From the NCBI GenBank assembly GCA_025937955.1, contig JAICQI010000016.1, positions 1-19,215 on the forward strand: a stretch of 19,215 nt of DNA, given 5' to 3'. This document shows, in pieces, positions 1 through 6,439 of the stretch. The stretch's first letter is position 1. The number at the start of each line of letters is the position of its first letter. The notes beneath the pieces are model-generated. The model was not told the origin of the DNA, did no database searches, and saw only the letters and a list, made by a program, of their open reading frames with translations. This stretch comes from Pyrinomonadaceae bacterium. Its GTDB lineage: Bacteria > Acidobacteriota > Blastocatellia > Pyrinomonadales > Pyrinomonadaceae. Position numbers and translations under genes: made by a program.

Positions 1-35
1 ATTTTCTGGGGCCTACACGTTGGTGGGCGTGCCTT

Positions 36-60
36 CCCCCCGCCTCCCCCATCGGGGGGC
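36..60. other. GC-rich inverted repeat, possible weak terminator
   Basis: A C6 run at 36-41 faces a G6 run at 54-59 and can form a very GC-rich stem. It lies about 30 nt beyond the stop of the 52-aa minus-strand gene, so it could end that transcript. No U-tract follows on either strand, so an intrinsic terminator is not demonstrated. Nothing else is recognisable in bases 1-90. Confidence 0.25.
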
Positions 61-90
61 CCCTCGCCACCGCACTCCAAAGAGGTACTA

Positions 91-249
91 TTATTTCGCG
101 GGTGTCCCAATATTGACGTCGATCCTCTTATCGCCGCCAAACCAGCGTCCACCAAATACGAACAATGCGGCTACCACAAGGATCACGAAGATTACGAGAA
201 CTGCGATGATTCCGGTGCTTGCCGTGCTGCTACCACTATCGTCTGCCAT
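91..249 (-). CDS. 52-aa single-span membrane protein, function unknown
   Basis: The frame stays open upstream to 486, but the likely start is the ATG at 249. It follows a strong AGGAGG about 6 nt upstream, and the longer reading would run back into the reductase gene. The protein has a short Ser/Asp-rich N-terminus (MADDSGSS), one hydrophobic segment at about residues 13-33 (GIIAVLVIFVILVVAALFVF), then a glycine/arginine patch and a short polar tail (DVNIGTPAK). This is the architecture of a single-pass inner-membrane miniprotein. It is the last gene of a minus-strand unit with the reductase (44-nt gap) and the Lys-rich protein. I do not recognise the family. The company of stress-like genes is only suggestive of an envelope or stress role. 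Confidence 0.75.
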   Translation of the reverse strand: MADDSGSSTASTGIIAVLVIFVILVVAALFVFGGRWFGGDKRIDVNIGTPAK

Positions 250-293
250 CTCTTTTCCTCCTGATTGTGTTGTTGAGCGACCTATAACCGCAC

Positions 294-1235
294 CTAGGCC
301 GCGGTTGTTTCGCCTCCAAGCAACGTCAAAACCTCTCCAGTGACGTAACTGGAATCTATCTCTGACGCGAAATAAACATAAGCCGGCGCGATCTCTTCGG
401 GTTGAGCCGGCCGCTTCATCGGCGTGTCTGCGCCAAACTCGGCTACATCTTTCGCTTCCTTGTCCGACGGATTGAGCGGTGTCCAAACTGGTCCAGGCGC
501 AACGCAGTTCACGCGAATGCCGCGCTCGACCAGGTTCTGGGCCAGCGATTTCGTGAACGCATGAATGGCGCCTTTCGTTGACGCGTAGTCGAGCAACTGT
601 TTGCTTCCCTCGAGACCCGTGATCGATCCGGTGTTGACGATCGCCGATCCTTCTTCAAGGTGCGGCAACGCTGCTTTTGTCATGTGGAAGTAACCGTAGA
701 TGTTTGTCTTGAACGTCCGGTCCCATTGTTCCTCGGTCACGTCTTCAAGACTTTCCTGGTGTTGTTGAAATGCAGCGTTGTTGACCAGAATGTCCAGCTT
801 GCCAAACTCCTTTACAGTCTGGTCGACGAGCTTCTTGCAAACTTTTGCATCCCGCACGTCGCCCATCAGCGGAAAAGCACGCTGGCCTTCCGCTTCGACA
901 GCGCGTTTGGTCTCTTCCGCGTCGCGCTTCTCTTCCTTCAGAAAAGTGAAAGCGACATCCGCGCCCTCGCGCGCAAAGAGCACTGCCACTGCGCGTCCGA
1001 TACCGGAATCGCCACCAGTGATGAGCGCTACTTTTTCTTTCAGTTTTCCGGCGCCGTTGTAGTAAGGCGCTTCGTAACGCGGCCGGGGTTTTAGTTTTGC
1101 TTCGACGCCGGGCTTGGGCTGATGCTGTGGCGGCATCGGCGACTTCGGCTGCTCTAGTTTCCCTTCGGGTGGCTTACCGGAAGTGCGACGACTCTTCGTC
1201 GCCGTTTTCTTCTTCGTTCCGTTCCTACTCGCCAT
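294..1235 (-). CDS. SDR-family NAD(P)-dependent oxidoreductase (YghA/GSP39-like)
   Basis: This is a classical short-chain dehydrogenase/reductase of 313 aa. Visible motifs are the cofactor-binding TGGDSGIG at residues 73-80, NNAA at 152-155, catalytic Ser204 (NTGSITG), and Tyr217 with Lys221 (YASTK). The C-terminal PG-VWTPL and VTGEVL motifs are also typical. The first ~60 residues form a Lys/Pro-rich disordered extension, as in the YghA/general stress protein 39 subgroup of aldehyde-type reductases. The substrate cannot be read from sequence; a carbonyl or aldehyde reduced with NAD(P)H is expected. The ATG abuts the TAA of the upstream Lys-rich gene (TAAATG), with a GGGAG-like site inside that gene, so the two are probably translationally coupled. 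Cytosolic; no signal peptide. Confidence 0.92.
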   Translation of the reverse strand: MASRNGTKKKTATKSRRTSGKPPEGKLEQPKSPMPPQHQPKPGVEAKLKPRPRYEAPYYNGAGKLKEKVALITGGDSGIGRAVAVLFAREGADVAFTFLKEEKRDAEETKRAVEAEGQRAFPLMGDVRDAKVCKKLVDQTVKEFGKLDILVNNAAFQQHQESLEDVTEEQWDRTFKTNIYGYFHMTKAALPHLEEGSAIVNTGSITGLEGSKQLLDYASTKGAIHAFTKSLAQNLVERGIRVNCVAPGPVWTPLNPSDKEAKDVAEFGADTPMKRPAQPEEIAPAYVYFASEIDSSYVTGEVLTLLGGETTAA

Positions 1236-1466
1236 TTACTTCTTTCTCCCGGCTTTCTTTCCGCCCTTGCGCGACGAGCTCTTGTTGCTCTTCTTGCCGC
1301 GACCACTGCCGCTCTTCTTGCCGCCACCTGACTCCTTGTTCACAGTGGCCCACGCACGTCTCTCGGCTTCCTTCTTCGAAACGCCTCTATCTTCGTAACC
1401 TTCCTCGATGTGTTCGGCCTGACGCTTCTGTTTGTCCGTATATTTCGATTTGTCTCCTCTAGGCAT
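1236..1466 (-). CDS. 76-aa Lys/Arg-rich protein of the 'plasmid stabilization protein' type
   Basis: The start chosen is the ATG at 1466 (MPRGDKSKYT), preceded by AGGAGGGG about 7 nt upstream; the frame is open further but without a comparable site. Residues 1-45 hold the recognisable core (YTDKQKRQAEHIEEGYEDRG, then KKEAERRAWATVNKESGGGK). The remaining third is almost pure Lys/Ser/Gly/Arg. Proteins with this core are common in soil bacteria and are often labelled 'plasmid stabilization protein', but I know of no demonstrated partition role. The basic tail could bind nucleic acid. It heads a minus-strand unit with the SDR gene and the 52-aa protein. Divergent from the 65-aa gene, with which it shares the 168-bp intergenic region. 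Confidence 0.82.
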   Translation of the reverse strand: MPRGDKSKYTDKQKRQAEHIEEGYEDRGVSKKEAERRAWATVNKESGGGKKSGSGRGKKSNKSSSRKGGKKAGRKK

Positions 1467-1559
1467 TTTGATCCCCTCCTTGTTTCGCGACCGGGAATTC
1501 TGCAAATCACGATCCGCTGGCATCGTGCTTGCGCAATGTTTGTATTGGTTACATTTAGG

Positions 1560-1578
1560 GTTCCCGGTGCCCCGGAAC
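1560..1578. promoter_or_regulatory. GTTCC/GGAAC palindrome in a divergent promoter region
   Basis: GTTCC at 1560-1564 and GGAAC at 1574-1578 form a symmetric pair in the 168-bp gap between two divergent small genes. Each half, read toward its own gene, resembles the GGAAC -35 element of ECF sigma factors. I could not find a matching -10 at 16-17 nt on either side, so an operator is equally possible. A similar pair lies at 2142-2157, in the next divergent gap. Confidence 0.3.
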
Positions 1579-1634
1579 TAAACATTCACGGGGTTCTGCT
1601 GTACAGGAAACCTACACTTCAAGGGAGGAAGCAG

Positions 1635-1832
1635 ATGGCGAAAAAGGCATCGAAAAGTCATCGTGAGTTAATTGATACCGGTACAGACAAACGCTTCGTA
1701 AGGCGTGATGAGAAGGGGCGATTCGACGAAGTCGCAGACGTAGGACGTTCACTCGCACAGGACCGGAAACAACAAGCGAAGACCAAAGTTCCGTCGGGAC
1801 AAGGTGATCGCGGAGATCAGAAACGGAAATAA
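1635..1832 (+). CDS. 65-aa charged hypothetical protein
   Basis: ATG at 1635 follows GGGAGGAAG with good spacing; upstream codons in the same frame lack a ribosome site. The protein is short and highly charged: MAKKASKSHRELIDTG, then DKRFVRRDEKGRF, then a hydrophilic C-terminus with a QGDRGD motif. It has no hydrophobic segment and no cysteine, so it is soluble and probably largely disordered. I have seen similar small proteins (LIDTGTDKRFVRRDEKG core) in soil and rhizosphere bacteria without an assigned function. Its neighbours are other small stress-like genes. Its stop codon is 7 nt before a palindromic element. Confidence 0.8.
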   Translation: MAKKASKSHRELIDTGTDKRFVRRDEKGRFDEVADVGRSLAQDRKQQAKTKVPSGQGDRGDQKRK

Positions 1833-1839
1833 TATTAGT

Positions 1840-1905
1840 AGCCACGGATTACACGGATGATCACGGATTTCTTCTTATCCGTGCTATCGGTGTAAATCCG
1901 TGGCT
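1840..1905. repeat. Palindromic intergenic element, CCACGGAT type
   Basis: AGCCACGGATT at 1840-1850 is mirrored by AATCCGTGGCT at 1895-1905. The arms between them carry further CACGGAT copies, so the whole element folds into a long imperfect hairpin. It sits between the converging ends of the 65-aa gene and the 66-aa zinc-ribbon gene. The last codons of the latter (stop at 1884-1886) lie inside it. It may act as a bidirectional terminator or be a REP/MITE-like repeat. Confidence 0.8.
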
Positions 1906-2084
1906 TTCTTTCTTACTCTTTGAAAGTAGTCGTTGAGCATTCGCGCATGGCAGATCAAACACATCTGTTCGGGCAACTCCACATTCGTTGATCTTATCAA
2001 CGCGCCACACCACGAACAGTTGACCTTGTATGCAGGCGGTAGCTTCACGTTACTCTCGTTTTGAGGAGCGATACGTTTACTCAA
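1884..2084 (-). CDS. 66-aa zinc-ribbon-like protein (TTG start)
   Basis: The frame runs back to 2411, but that would overlap the divergent topoisomerase gene. The likely start is TTG at 2084, preceded by AGGAAGG 5 nt away. This gives LSKRIAPQNESNVKL as the N-terminus. Two cysteine pairs, CSWC at about residues 23-26 and CLIC at about 42-45, are spaced 15 residues apart as in a small zinc ribbon. After them comes HARMLNDYFQRV, a likely helix. Function is unknown; a nucleic-acid or protein-binding role would fit a zinc ribbon. The final residues (DLHR) and the stop are encoded within the palindromic element at 1840-1905. Divergent from the topoisomerase gene with a 78-bp gap. Confidence 0.7.
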   Translation of the reverse strand: MSKRIAPQNESNVKLPPAYKVNCSWCGALIRSTNVELPEQMCLICHARMLNDYFQRVRKKATDLHR

Positions 2085-2089
2085 TGTAA

Positions 2090-2096
2090 CCTTCCT
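2090..2096 (-). promoter_or_regulatory. Ribosome binding site that decides a TTG start
   Basis: On the minus strand AGGAAGG ends 5 nt before the TTG at 2084. No ATG or GTG with comparable spacing occurs in this frame between it and the conserved cysteines, so this site fixes the start of the 66-aa protein. Confidence 0.6.
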
Positions 2097-2141
2097 GACT
2101 GACCCAAACTCTCCGGTACAGCCAATGCACAGACAAATTTC

Positions 2142-2157
2142 GTTCCGGGTTCGGAAC
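2142..2157. promoter_or_regulatory. Perfect palindrome GTTCCG-GGTT-CGGAAC upstream of topoisomerase
   Basis: Six-base arms with a 4-nt centre lie in the 78-bp gap between the zinc-ribbon gene and the divergent topoisomerase gene. It is only 5-14 nt from the topoisomerase start, too close to be that gene's -35, so an operator or a 5' mRNA hairpin is more likely on that side. It shares the GTTCC/GGAAC halves with the palindrome at 1560-1578. Confidence 0.35.
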
Positions 2158-2162
2158 CCAGA

Positions 2163-3185
2163 TTGATTGCTATGACAAAGATCGAACGGTTGCAAAATAT
2201 CGGCATACGCCGGCTGGGCTCTCCCAAACGAGGATTTCGCTACAAACCGGCGAGCGGCCGGGTCACGAGTGAAGATCAAAAACGAATTGACGAACTGAAA
2301 ATCCCGCCGGCGTGGACTGACGTCTTCATCAACCCCGCCGCGACGGGAAGAGTCCAGGCGATTGGGAAAGATACGGCGGGGCGTTGGCAGTATCTCTACC
2401 ACGCAAACCACACGCGTGCTCAGGAACTTCGCAAGTTCAAGCGGCTAACAAAATTTGCGCAAGCCATTCCCAAAATGCGCGCGACAGTAAACGGTCATCT
2501 GCGGCAACAAGGCTTGACACGCGAACGTGTGCTCGCGTCTATCCTGCGAGTTTTATCGACGTGTTATATGCGACCCGGCAGCGAGGTTTACGCTAGCGAA
2601 CATGGCAGTTATGGCATCGCGACGCTGCGACGCAAACACGTAACAGTCAAAGGCGATCTGATTGAGTTTGATTTTCCCGGAAAGTCAGGCGTGCGACAGC
2701 AGCGACAGTTGCGCGATCGACAAGTGGCTCGGGTGATTCGCGCGTCGATAAAACTGCCGGGTTTCAACGTCTTCAAGTATGTAAATGGAGACGGCAAACC
2801 GGTGAAAGTAACTACCCGGCACATTAATCAGTACATCAAGGAAGTGATGGGCAGTCACTTCAGCGCCAAAGACTTCCGCACCTGGGCCGGAACGCTCGTT
2901 TGCGCGTGTGCCCTCGCGCGCGATGGAAGCGAGATCCCGGTGCAGAAGACTGCAAAAAACAAACGCATCGTGGCGGCGATCAAAGAGACGGCCGGGGTGC
3001 TTGGGAACACGCCGGCTGTTTGTCGAGGCTCTTACGTTTGTCCGGAAATTATCAGTGCTTTCGAAAAAGGACAGGTGATTGGTAACCATGCCTCCAGTCT
3101 TGAAAAGCTGATTACGTATCGCGGTCATGGCTTGCACAAGGCCGAGCAGGCATTGCTCAAATTCCTCAAGCGCGGCCGCGGATAA
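2163..3185 (+). CDS. DNA topoisomerase IB (poxvirus type)
   Basis: Type IB enzymes relax supercoils by nicking one strand through a 3'-phosphotyrosine. The protein is 340 aa from the TTG at 2163, or 337 aa from the ATG at 2172; neither start has a convincing ribosome site. The N-terminal domain has the family signature GIRRLGSPKRGFRY and IPPAWTDVFINP. The catalytic domain holds KDFRTWAGT (Arg239) and the presumed nucleophile Tyr291 in CRGSYVCPE (numbering from TTG). Many bacterial homologues have SYIHP at that point, so the Cys after the Tyr-Val is unusual. Length matches bacterial TopIB (about 330-370 aa). Bacterial TopIB is an accessory enzyme with patchy distribution, consistent with lateral spread. 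The stop TAA is the first triplet of a CCACGGAT-type repeat. Confidence 0.95.
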   Translation: MIAMTKIERLQNIGIRRLGSPKRGFRYKPASGRVTSEDQKRIDELKIPPAWTDVFINPAATGRVQAIGKDTAGRWQYLYHANHTRAQELRKFKRLTKFAQAIPKMRATVNGHLRQQGLTRERVLASILRVLSTCYMRPGSEVYASEHGSYGIATLRRKHVTVKGDLIEFDFPGKSGVRQQRQLRDRQVARVIRASIKLPGFNVFKYVNGDGKPVKVTTRHINQYIKEVMGSHFSAKDFRTWAGTLVCACALARDGSEIPVQKTAKNKRIVAAIKETAGVLGNTPAVCRGSYVCPEIISAFEKGQVIGNHASSLEKLITYRGHGLHKAEQALLKFLKRGRG

Positions 3186-3212
3186 CCACGGATCTGATTA
3201 CGGATTGGCACT
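3183..3212. repeat. CCACGGAT-type repeat unit, forward
   Basis: The unit starts on the topoisomerase stop codon (TAACCACGGAT) and contains a second ACGGATT. It is related to the arms of the element at 1840-1905. An inverted partner unit lies at 3419-3441, so the pair flanks the 40-aa gene between them. Confidence 0.55.
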
Positions 3213-3264
3213 GATCTTGCCGAAGGCTTCATGAAGTTTGAAATTGTGTCTTGATATCACCCAC

Positions 3265-3270
3265 GGAGGA
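3265..3270 (+). promoter_or_regulatory. Ribosome binding site of the 40-aa gene
   Basis: GGAGGA is 5 nt before the ATG at 3276. It is the main evidence, with the hydrophobic composition, that this very short ORF is translated. Confidence 0.65.
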
Positions 3271-3275
3271 TGTAA

Positions 3276-3398
3276 ATGGAAGGACCACTCAGAGGAATAC
3301 TAGCAGGCGCAGCAGCATGGAAGTTTGGTGGCGGATGTATCTCCACCATTTTGATCTTTATTATCGTTTTCTGGGCACTCGGATACGTTAACTGCTAA
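3276..3398 (+). CDS. 40-aa membrane miniprotein
   Basis: A short gene between the converging topoisomerase and mreB genes. ATG at 3276 has a near-ideal GGAGGA site, and the ORF ends at TAA 3396-3398. The translation begins MEGPLRGILAGAAAWKFGGG and ends with a continuous hydrophobic stretch, CISTILIFIIVFWALGYVNC. This suggests a Gly/Ala-rich amphipathic half followed by one membrane span. The two cysteines bracket that span. I believe similar short proteins exist in related bacteria, but no function is known to me. It could be a membrane regulator or stress peptide; a type I toxin is possible but no antisense RNA is evident. Confidence 0.65.
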   Translation: MEGPLRGILAGAAAWKFGGGCISTILIFIIVFWALGYVNC

Positions 3399-3418
3399 CC
3401 GTGTAGATGCGGTTCGAG

Positions 3419-3441
3419 AATCCGTGTTTATCCGTGTTACC
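3419..3441. repeat. CCACGGAT-type repeat unit, inverted
   Basis: ATCCGTG-TTTATCCGTG-TTACC is the inverse of the unit at 3183-3212 (ACGGAT twice). The stop codon of the mreB-like gene (3437-3439) falls within it. Together the two units frame the 40-aa gene. Confidence 0.5.
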
Positions 3442-4507
3442 AGCTGACGACGAGTTCCTCGGCTTCTTGCCAAACTGGAAGGTTCGTCGGAATCGCGCAC
3501 CGGGACAACTGCTCCGGATGGTCGAGCAATATGCCGGCGCCTCTGACGACGGTGCTGATCGGATCATCCGGCATCGTGGCCCGCAGTTTCAGTTCCGACT
3601 GCAAGCGGCTCTTCAGTCCTTTCAGCAGCGAACCACCACCGGTGAGAATCATTCCAGAATAATAGATGTCAGCAACCGCTTCGGGTTGTGCTTCTTCCAT
3701 GACTCTTCTGATGCCGGTCACGATCTCGTTTATCGTTGGCTCCAGTGCCTCGCGCACTTCTTCCGCAGTGATCTGCACCGCACAGGCAGAACCATCGCTC
3801 AACTGTTTACCGACGAGTTGTAGTTTGCGTTCGTCAGCCGGTATGTCTTCGTCACTCAGCGCGCCTAATTCTCTCTTCAATGCCTCTGCAGTGTACTCGC
3901 CGATCTGGAGGCAATAGTTTGAACGCACGAAGTCACGAATACTTTCGTCCATCGCGTTTCCTGCTGATTTCAAACTCATCGAATTGACGACTCCACCCGA
4001 AGCGACGATTGCGATGTTGGTCGTGCCGCCACCGATGTCGACTACGAGATGCGCTCGTTCATCGTCAAAAGAAAGTCCGGCGCCGAGTCCCGCCGCCAAT
4101 CCTTCGTCAACAAGATCGATGCGACGGCCTCCAGCATCGCGTGCTGCATCGCGTACTGAACGTTGTTCGACTGCAGTCGCAGAGCCAGGAATGCCAACGA
4201 CGAAATGCCCCCAGCGATACTGGGCGTTCACTTTATCGATGAACGTGCGCAACATCTTTTGGGCCACTTCGAAATTGAAAATCGTGCCGCTGCGGATCGG
4301 CCGGTGGACTTCAAGGCTGCGCGGCTCGCGACCGAGAAGTTTCAAGGCTTTGTGACCTACAGACACCACCTCGCCGTTGTAGCGATCGATCGCTACCACT
4401 GAAGGTTCGTTCAGGAGTATGCCTCTGTCAGGTTGATAAATGAGTGTGTTGACAGTGCCCAGATCGATGGCTAGTTCGTTCTTGAAAAACTTCTCGATGA
4501 ACTTCAC
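3437..4507 (-). CDS. mreB: MreB-like rod-shape actin homologue (orphan)
   Basis: MreB polymerises under the inner membrane and guides lateral cell-wall synthesis. I chose the GTG at 4507 (KFIEKFFKNELAIDLGT follows), because GGAGGAGG lies 10 nt upstream; an earlier GTG at 4543 would add 12 residues that encode the ribosome site itself. At 356 aa it has the expected length. Motifs: phosphate-1 DLGTVNT at 15-21, a GIPGSAT loop at 105-111, phosphate-2 DIGGGTTN at 157-164, adenosine motif LTGGGSLLKGL at 288-298. The N-terminal KFIEKFF could be an amphipathic membrane anchor. It deviates from canonical MreB where VPSG becomes IPGS and EEPMAAAIGAGL becomes DEGLAAGLGAGL. No mreC, mreD, pbp2 or rodA is adjacent, so it may be a secondary paralogue. 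Confidence 0.85.
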   Translation of the reverse strand: MKFIEKFFKNELAIDLGTVNTLIYQPDRGILLNEPSVVAIDRYNGEVVSVGHKALKLLGREPRSLEVHRPIRSGTIFNFEVAQKMLRTFIDKVNAQYRWGHFVVGIPGSATAVEQRSVRDAARDAGGRRIDLVDEGLAAGLGAGLSFDDERAHLVVDIGGGTTNIAIVASGGVVNSMSLKSAGNAMDESIRDFVRSNYCLQIGEYTAEALKRELGALSDEDIPADERKLQLVGKQLSDGSACAVQITAEEVREALEPTINEIVTGIRRVMEEAQPEAVADIYYSGMILTGGGSLLKGLKSRLQSELKLRATMPDDPISTVVRGAGILLDHPEQLSRCAIPTNLPVWQEAEELVVSW

Positions 4508-4517
4508 GGCGACGGTT

Positions 4518-4525
4518 CCTCCTCC
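4518..4525 (-). promoter_or_regulatory. Ribosome binding site that decides the mreB start
   Basis: GGAGGAGG on the minus strand lies 10 nt before GTG 4507. If translation began at the GTG at 4543 this stretch would be coding (GGG). Confidence 0.6.
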
Positions 4526-4621
4526 AAAACTGGCAGGGTCCACGGAAGCGAGTAATCACTTCCGAGCGGCAACTCGTATGCCTCAAGCAAAAAAACGTTT
4601 GTCTGGGGGATGTCTTTGGGA

Positions 4622-4627
4622 ATTATA
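4622..4627 (-). promoter_or_regulatory. Possible -10 box of the mreB-like gene
   Basis: A perfect TATAAT on the minus strand, 115 nt before the GTG start, within an AT-rich stretch of an otherwise GC-rich gap. No good TTGACA-like -35 is seen 16-18 nt upstream. The rest of the 258-bp gap 4508-4765 holds a small palindrome (CGGAAG...CTTCCG, 4542-4563) and the repeat element at 4721-4800. Confidence 0.3.
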
Positions 4628-4720
4628 AAAGAACGATTATTGCGAAGTTTCCAGAGGGCGTATGACATTTGTGCGGCGGCGGCTGGAGTTGTATGACTTC
4701 CGCGCGGTCAGGTTGACGTT

Positions 4721-4800
4721 TTGTAGGGGCAGGCACTCCGTGGCAGCCCGTTTCGCGACTATGGGCTACGACGGGCGGCCACGGAGTGCCGCCCCTACAA
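4721..4800. repeat. 80-bp palindromic element, TGTAGGGGC type
   Basis: TTGTAGGGGC at 4721 and GCCCCTACAA at 4791-4800 begin arms of about 35 nt each (inner match GGCACTCCGTGGC). The two arms are almost identical when one is inverted, with a short centre near 4756-4765. It lies immediately downstream of the PGI gene and overlaps its last ten or so codons and stop. It is a different sequence family from the CCACGGAT elements. Mobile MITE-like origin or a structural terminator role are both possible. Confidence 0.85.
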
Positions 4801-6385
4801 CTTGCTCCAGCGTGTCGAGAGAATTGCTGCTGATCTCGACGCCGATCACGCGGCGGCCGCGTTTTGCTAAGGCGCGGAAGTCGCCGAGGGCTTGGGCTTG
4901 TTTGAGAATACTGAACGTGTAGTCTTCACCAGGAATCGGAAAGTCAGCCTCGTCGTCGGCGATGATTTGAAAAAACACGCCTGTGTCCGGTCCACCCTTA
5001 TGAAGCTGTCCCGTTGAATGTAGAAAGCGCGGCCCATAGCCGACAGTCACCGCACACTTTGTCGTATCACGCAGCTGGGTTCGGAGCTCCTGAAACTTCC
5101 GATCGGTCTCAGGCGTCTCTTCGATGAAATTCAAAAACGCAATGTAGTCGCCGGGCTTGATAGTAAAGACTTCATCAGCAGCGCTCTCATCGCGCTCATC
5201 TAAACGACCACGCCTCAAGAACGACTCCAGCAGCTCCTTCGTAGCATCTTTAGCTTCCTGAACGTTGGGTTGATCGAACGGATTGATTCCAAGTCGCCAA
5301 CCGGCACACGCGGTCGCAAACTCCCATTCAAAAAACTCAGCGCCCAGACGATAAACGCTCGCCAGTTCACGATGAACCACCGGATGGCCCGCTTCAGCCA
5401 ACGCATCGAGCTTATCTTTCGTCTCCTTCGAAACAGCCCCCAATGAAATCGACACGAACAAGCGATCGTTGCCGTACACTTCGGGACTGCCAAGCAGTTC
5501 ACCGTTCACGGGCAGTATTCCTTTACCTTCTTTACCAGTACTCTCCGCGACAAGTTGTTCGATCCACAGTCCCAACGTCTCGAGCGAGGGATCGATCACG
5601 AGCGTGAGTTTGTCGCGCCCGGCGTTGGCGCATTCACCCATGACGACTCCCAAAGGCAGCGCGCTTTCTTCCGAAACGTCCGGCTGCGCAACCTGCATCG
5701 CCCGATCGAGAAACCGGCGCACGTCGAGTCCCATCAGCGCAGCCGGCACCATCCCAAAATATGAAAGCGCGGAGTAGCGCCCGCCGATATCGGATTGATT
5801 GAGAAACGTCCGTTGAAACTTGAGCTCGGCGGCAGTCTCGACAAGAGGCGAGCCCGGATCAGTGATGGCGATGAAGTTGTCGCCTGGGTTTTCACTGCAC
5901 CGGCTGAGTTGGTCGTACCAGAACTTGTAAAAGACGTTGGGTTCGGTAGTGCTGCCGGATTTTGAAGCAATGACGAAGAGACAACGCTCGATATCGATCC
6001 GTTCCGCAAACGCCGCGATAACGTCCGGATCGGTTGAATCAAGCACCAGCAATTCGGGAAATCCCTGCTGTCGACCAAACGTTCGCGCCAGCACTTCCGG
6101 GCAAAGCGACGAGCCGCCCATCCCGCAGACCATCACGTGCTGAAAACCACGCGCGCGAATCGTTTCGGCAAACTCAACCAACTCATCCGCCACGCCAAGC
6201 ATCTCGTCTGCAACGGTTAACCAACCGAGCGAGTTTTTGATGTTCTTGGCGTTGTTTTCGTCTGACTTCCAAAGCGACGGATCTTTACTCCAGATGCGTC
6301 GCGCGACTTCGTCCACGACAGCGGCTTCCATGGCGCTGTTGACTCGGTCCGCTAGTGGGCCGACCTGAAAAATCTCAGGGTTCAT
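4766..6385 (-). CDS. pgi: Glucose-6-phosphate isomerase (transaldolase-fusion type, stand-alone)
   Basis: Interconverts glucose-6-phosphate and fructose-6-phosphate in the cytosol. The protein is 539 aa. SIS-domain motifs are GMGGSS at 88-93, SKSGSTTEP at 141-149 and GGRYSALS at 201-208. The later motifs are ESTGKEGKG at 281-289, GWRLGINPFDQPNVQ from about 362 and HSTGQLHKGG from His456. The ESTGKEGKG and HSTGQLHKGG forms match the PGI half of bifunctional transaldolase/PGI proteins. Here no transaldolase is attached, and the next gene upstream (nicotinamidase) is divergent. The C-terminal residues (GAALRGRPS) are encoded by one arm of the 4721-4800 palindrome, so the original C-terminus may have been replaced. 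Divergent from pncA across 54 bp, which must hold both promoters. Confidence 0.93.
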   Translation of the reverse strand: MNPEIFQVGPLADRVNSAMEAAVVDEVARRIWSKDPSLWKSDENNAKNIKNSLGWLTVADEMLGVADELVEFAETIRARGFQHVMVCGMGGSSLCPEVLARTFGRQQGFPELLVLDSTDPDVIAAFAERIDIERCLFVIASKSGSTTEPNVFYKFWYDQLSRCSENPGDNFIAITDPGSPLVETAAELKFQRTFLNQSDIGGRYSALSYFGMVPAALMGLDVRRFLDRAMQVAQPDVSEESALPLGVVMGECANAGRDKLTLVIDPSLETLGLWIEQLVAESTGKEGKGILPVNGELLGSPEVYGNDRLFVSISLGAVSKETKDKLDALAEAGHPVVHRELASVYRLGAEFFEWEFATACAGWRLGINPFDQPNVQEAKDATKELLESFLRRGRLDERDESAADEVFTIKPGDYIAFLNFIEETPETDRKFQELRTQLRDTTKCAVTVGYGPRFLHSTGQLHKGGPDTGVFFQIIADDEADFPIPGEDYTFSILKQAQALGDFRALAKRGRRVIGVEISSNSLDTLEQVVGAALRGRPS

Positions 6386-6439
6386 AATTGGCTTTACCTG
6401 CTTTTAGACTCGGTGCAAGCAGTGTAACATTAATCCGGT

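Noticed and set aside
20..343. 107-codon plus-strand ORF at the window start
   Set aside because: It is antisense to the 52-aa membrane protein and the reductase end; Pro/Arg-rich low-complexity translation without a ribosome site.
1236..1466. Toxin-antitoxin or partition gene, as the common database name implies
   Set aside because: The sequence shows only a small charged protein with a Lys-rich tail; no partner gene or plasmid function is visible.
2140..2160. GGTTCG/AACCC bases resembling a tRNA T-arm
   Set aside because: No acceptor stem, anticodon arm or D-arm surrounds it; it is explained by the short palindrome.
2685..3137. 150-codon minus-strand ORF inside topoisomerase IB
   Set aside because: It opposes conserved catalytic motifs of the plus-strand gene and resembles no protein.
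4662..4922. Plus-strand ORF across the 4721-4800 palindrome
   Set aside because: It runs antisense into pgi and has no ribosome site or recognisable motif.
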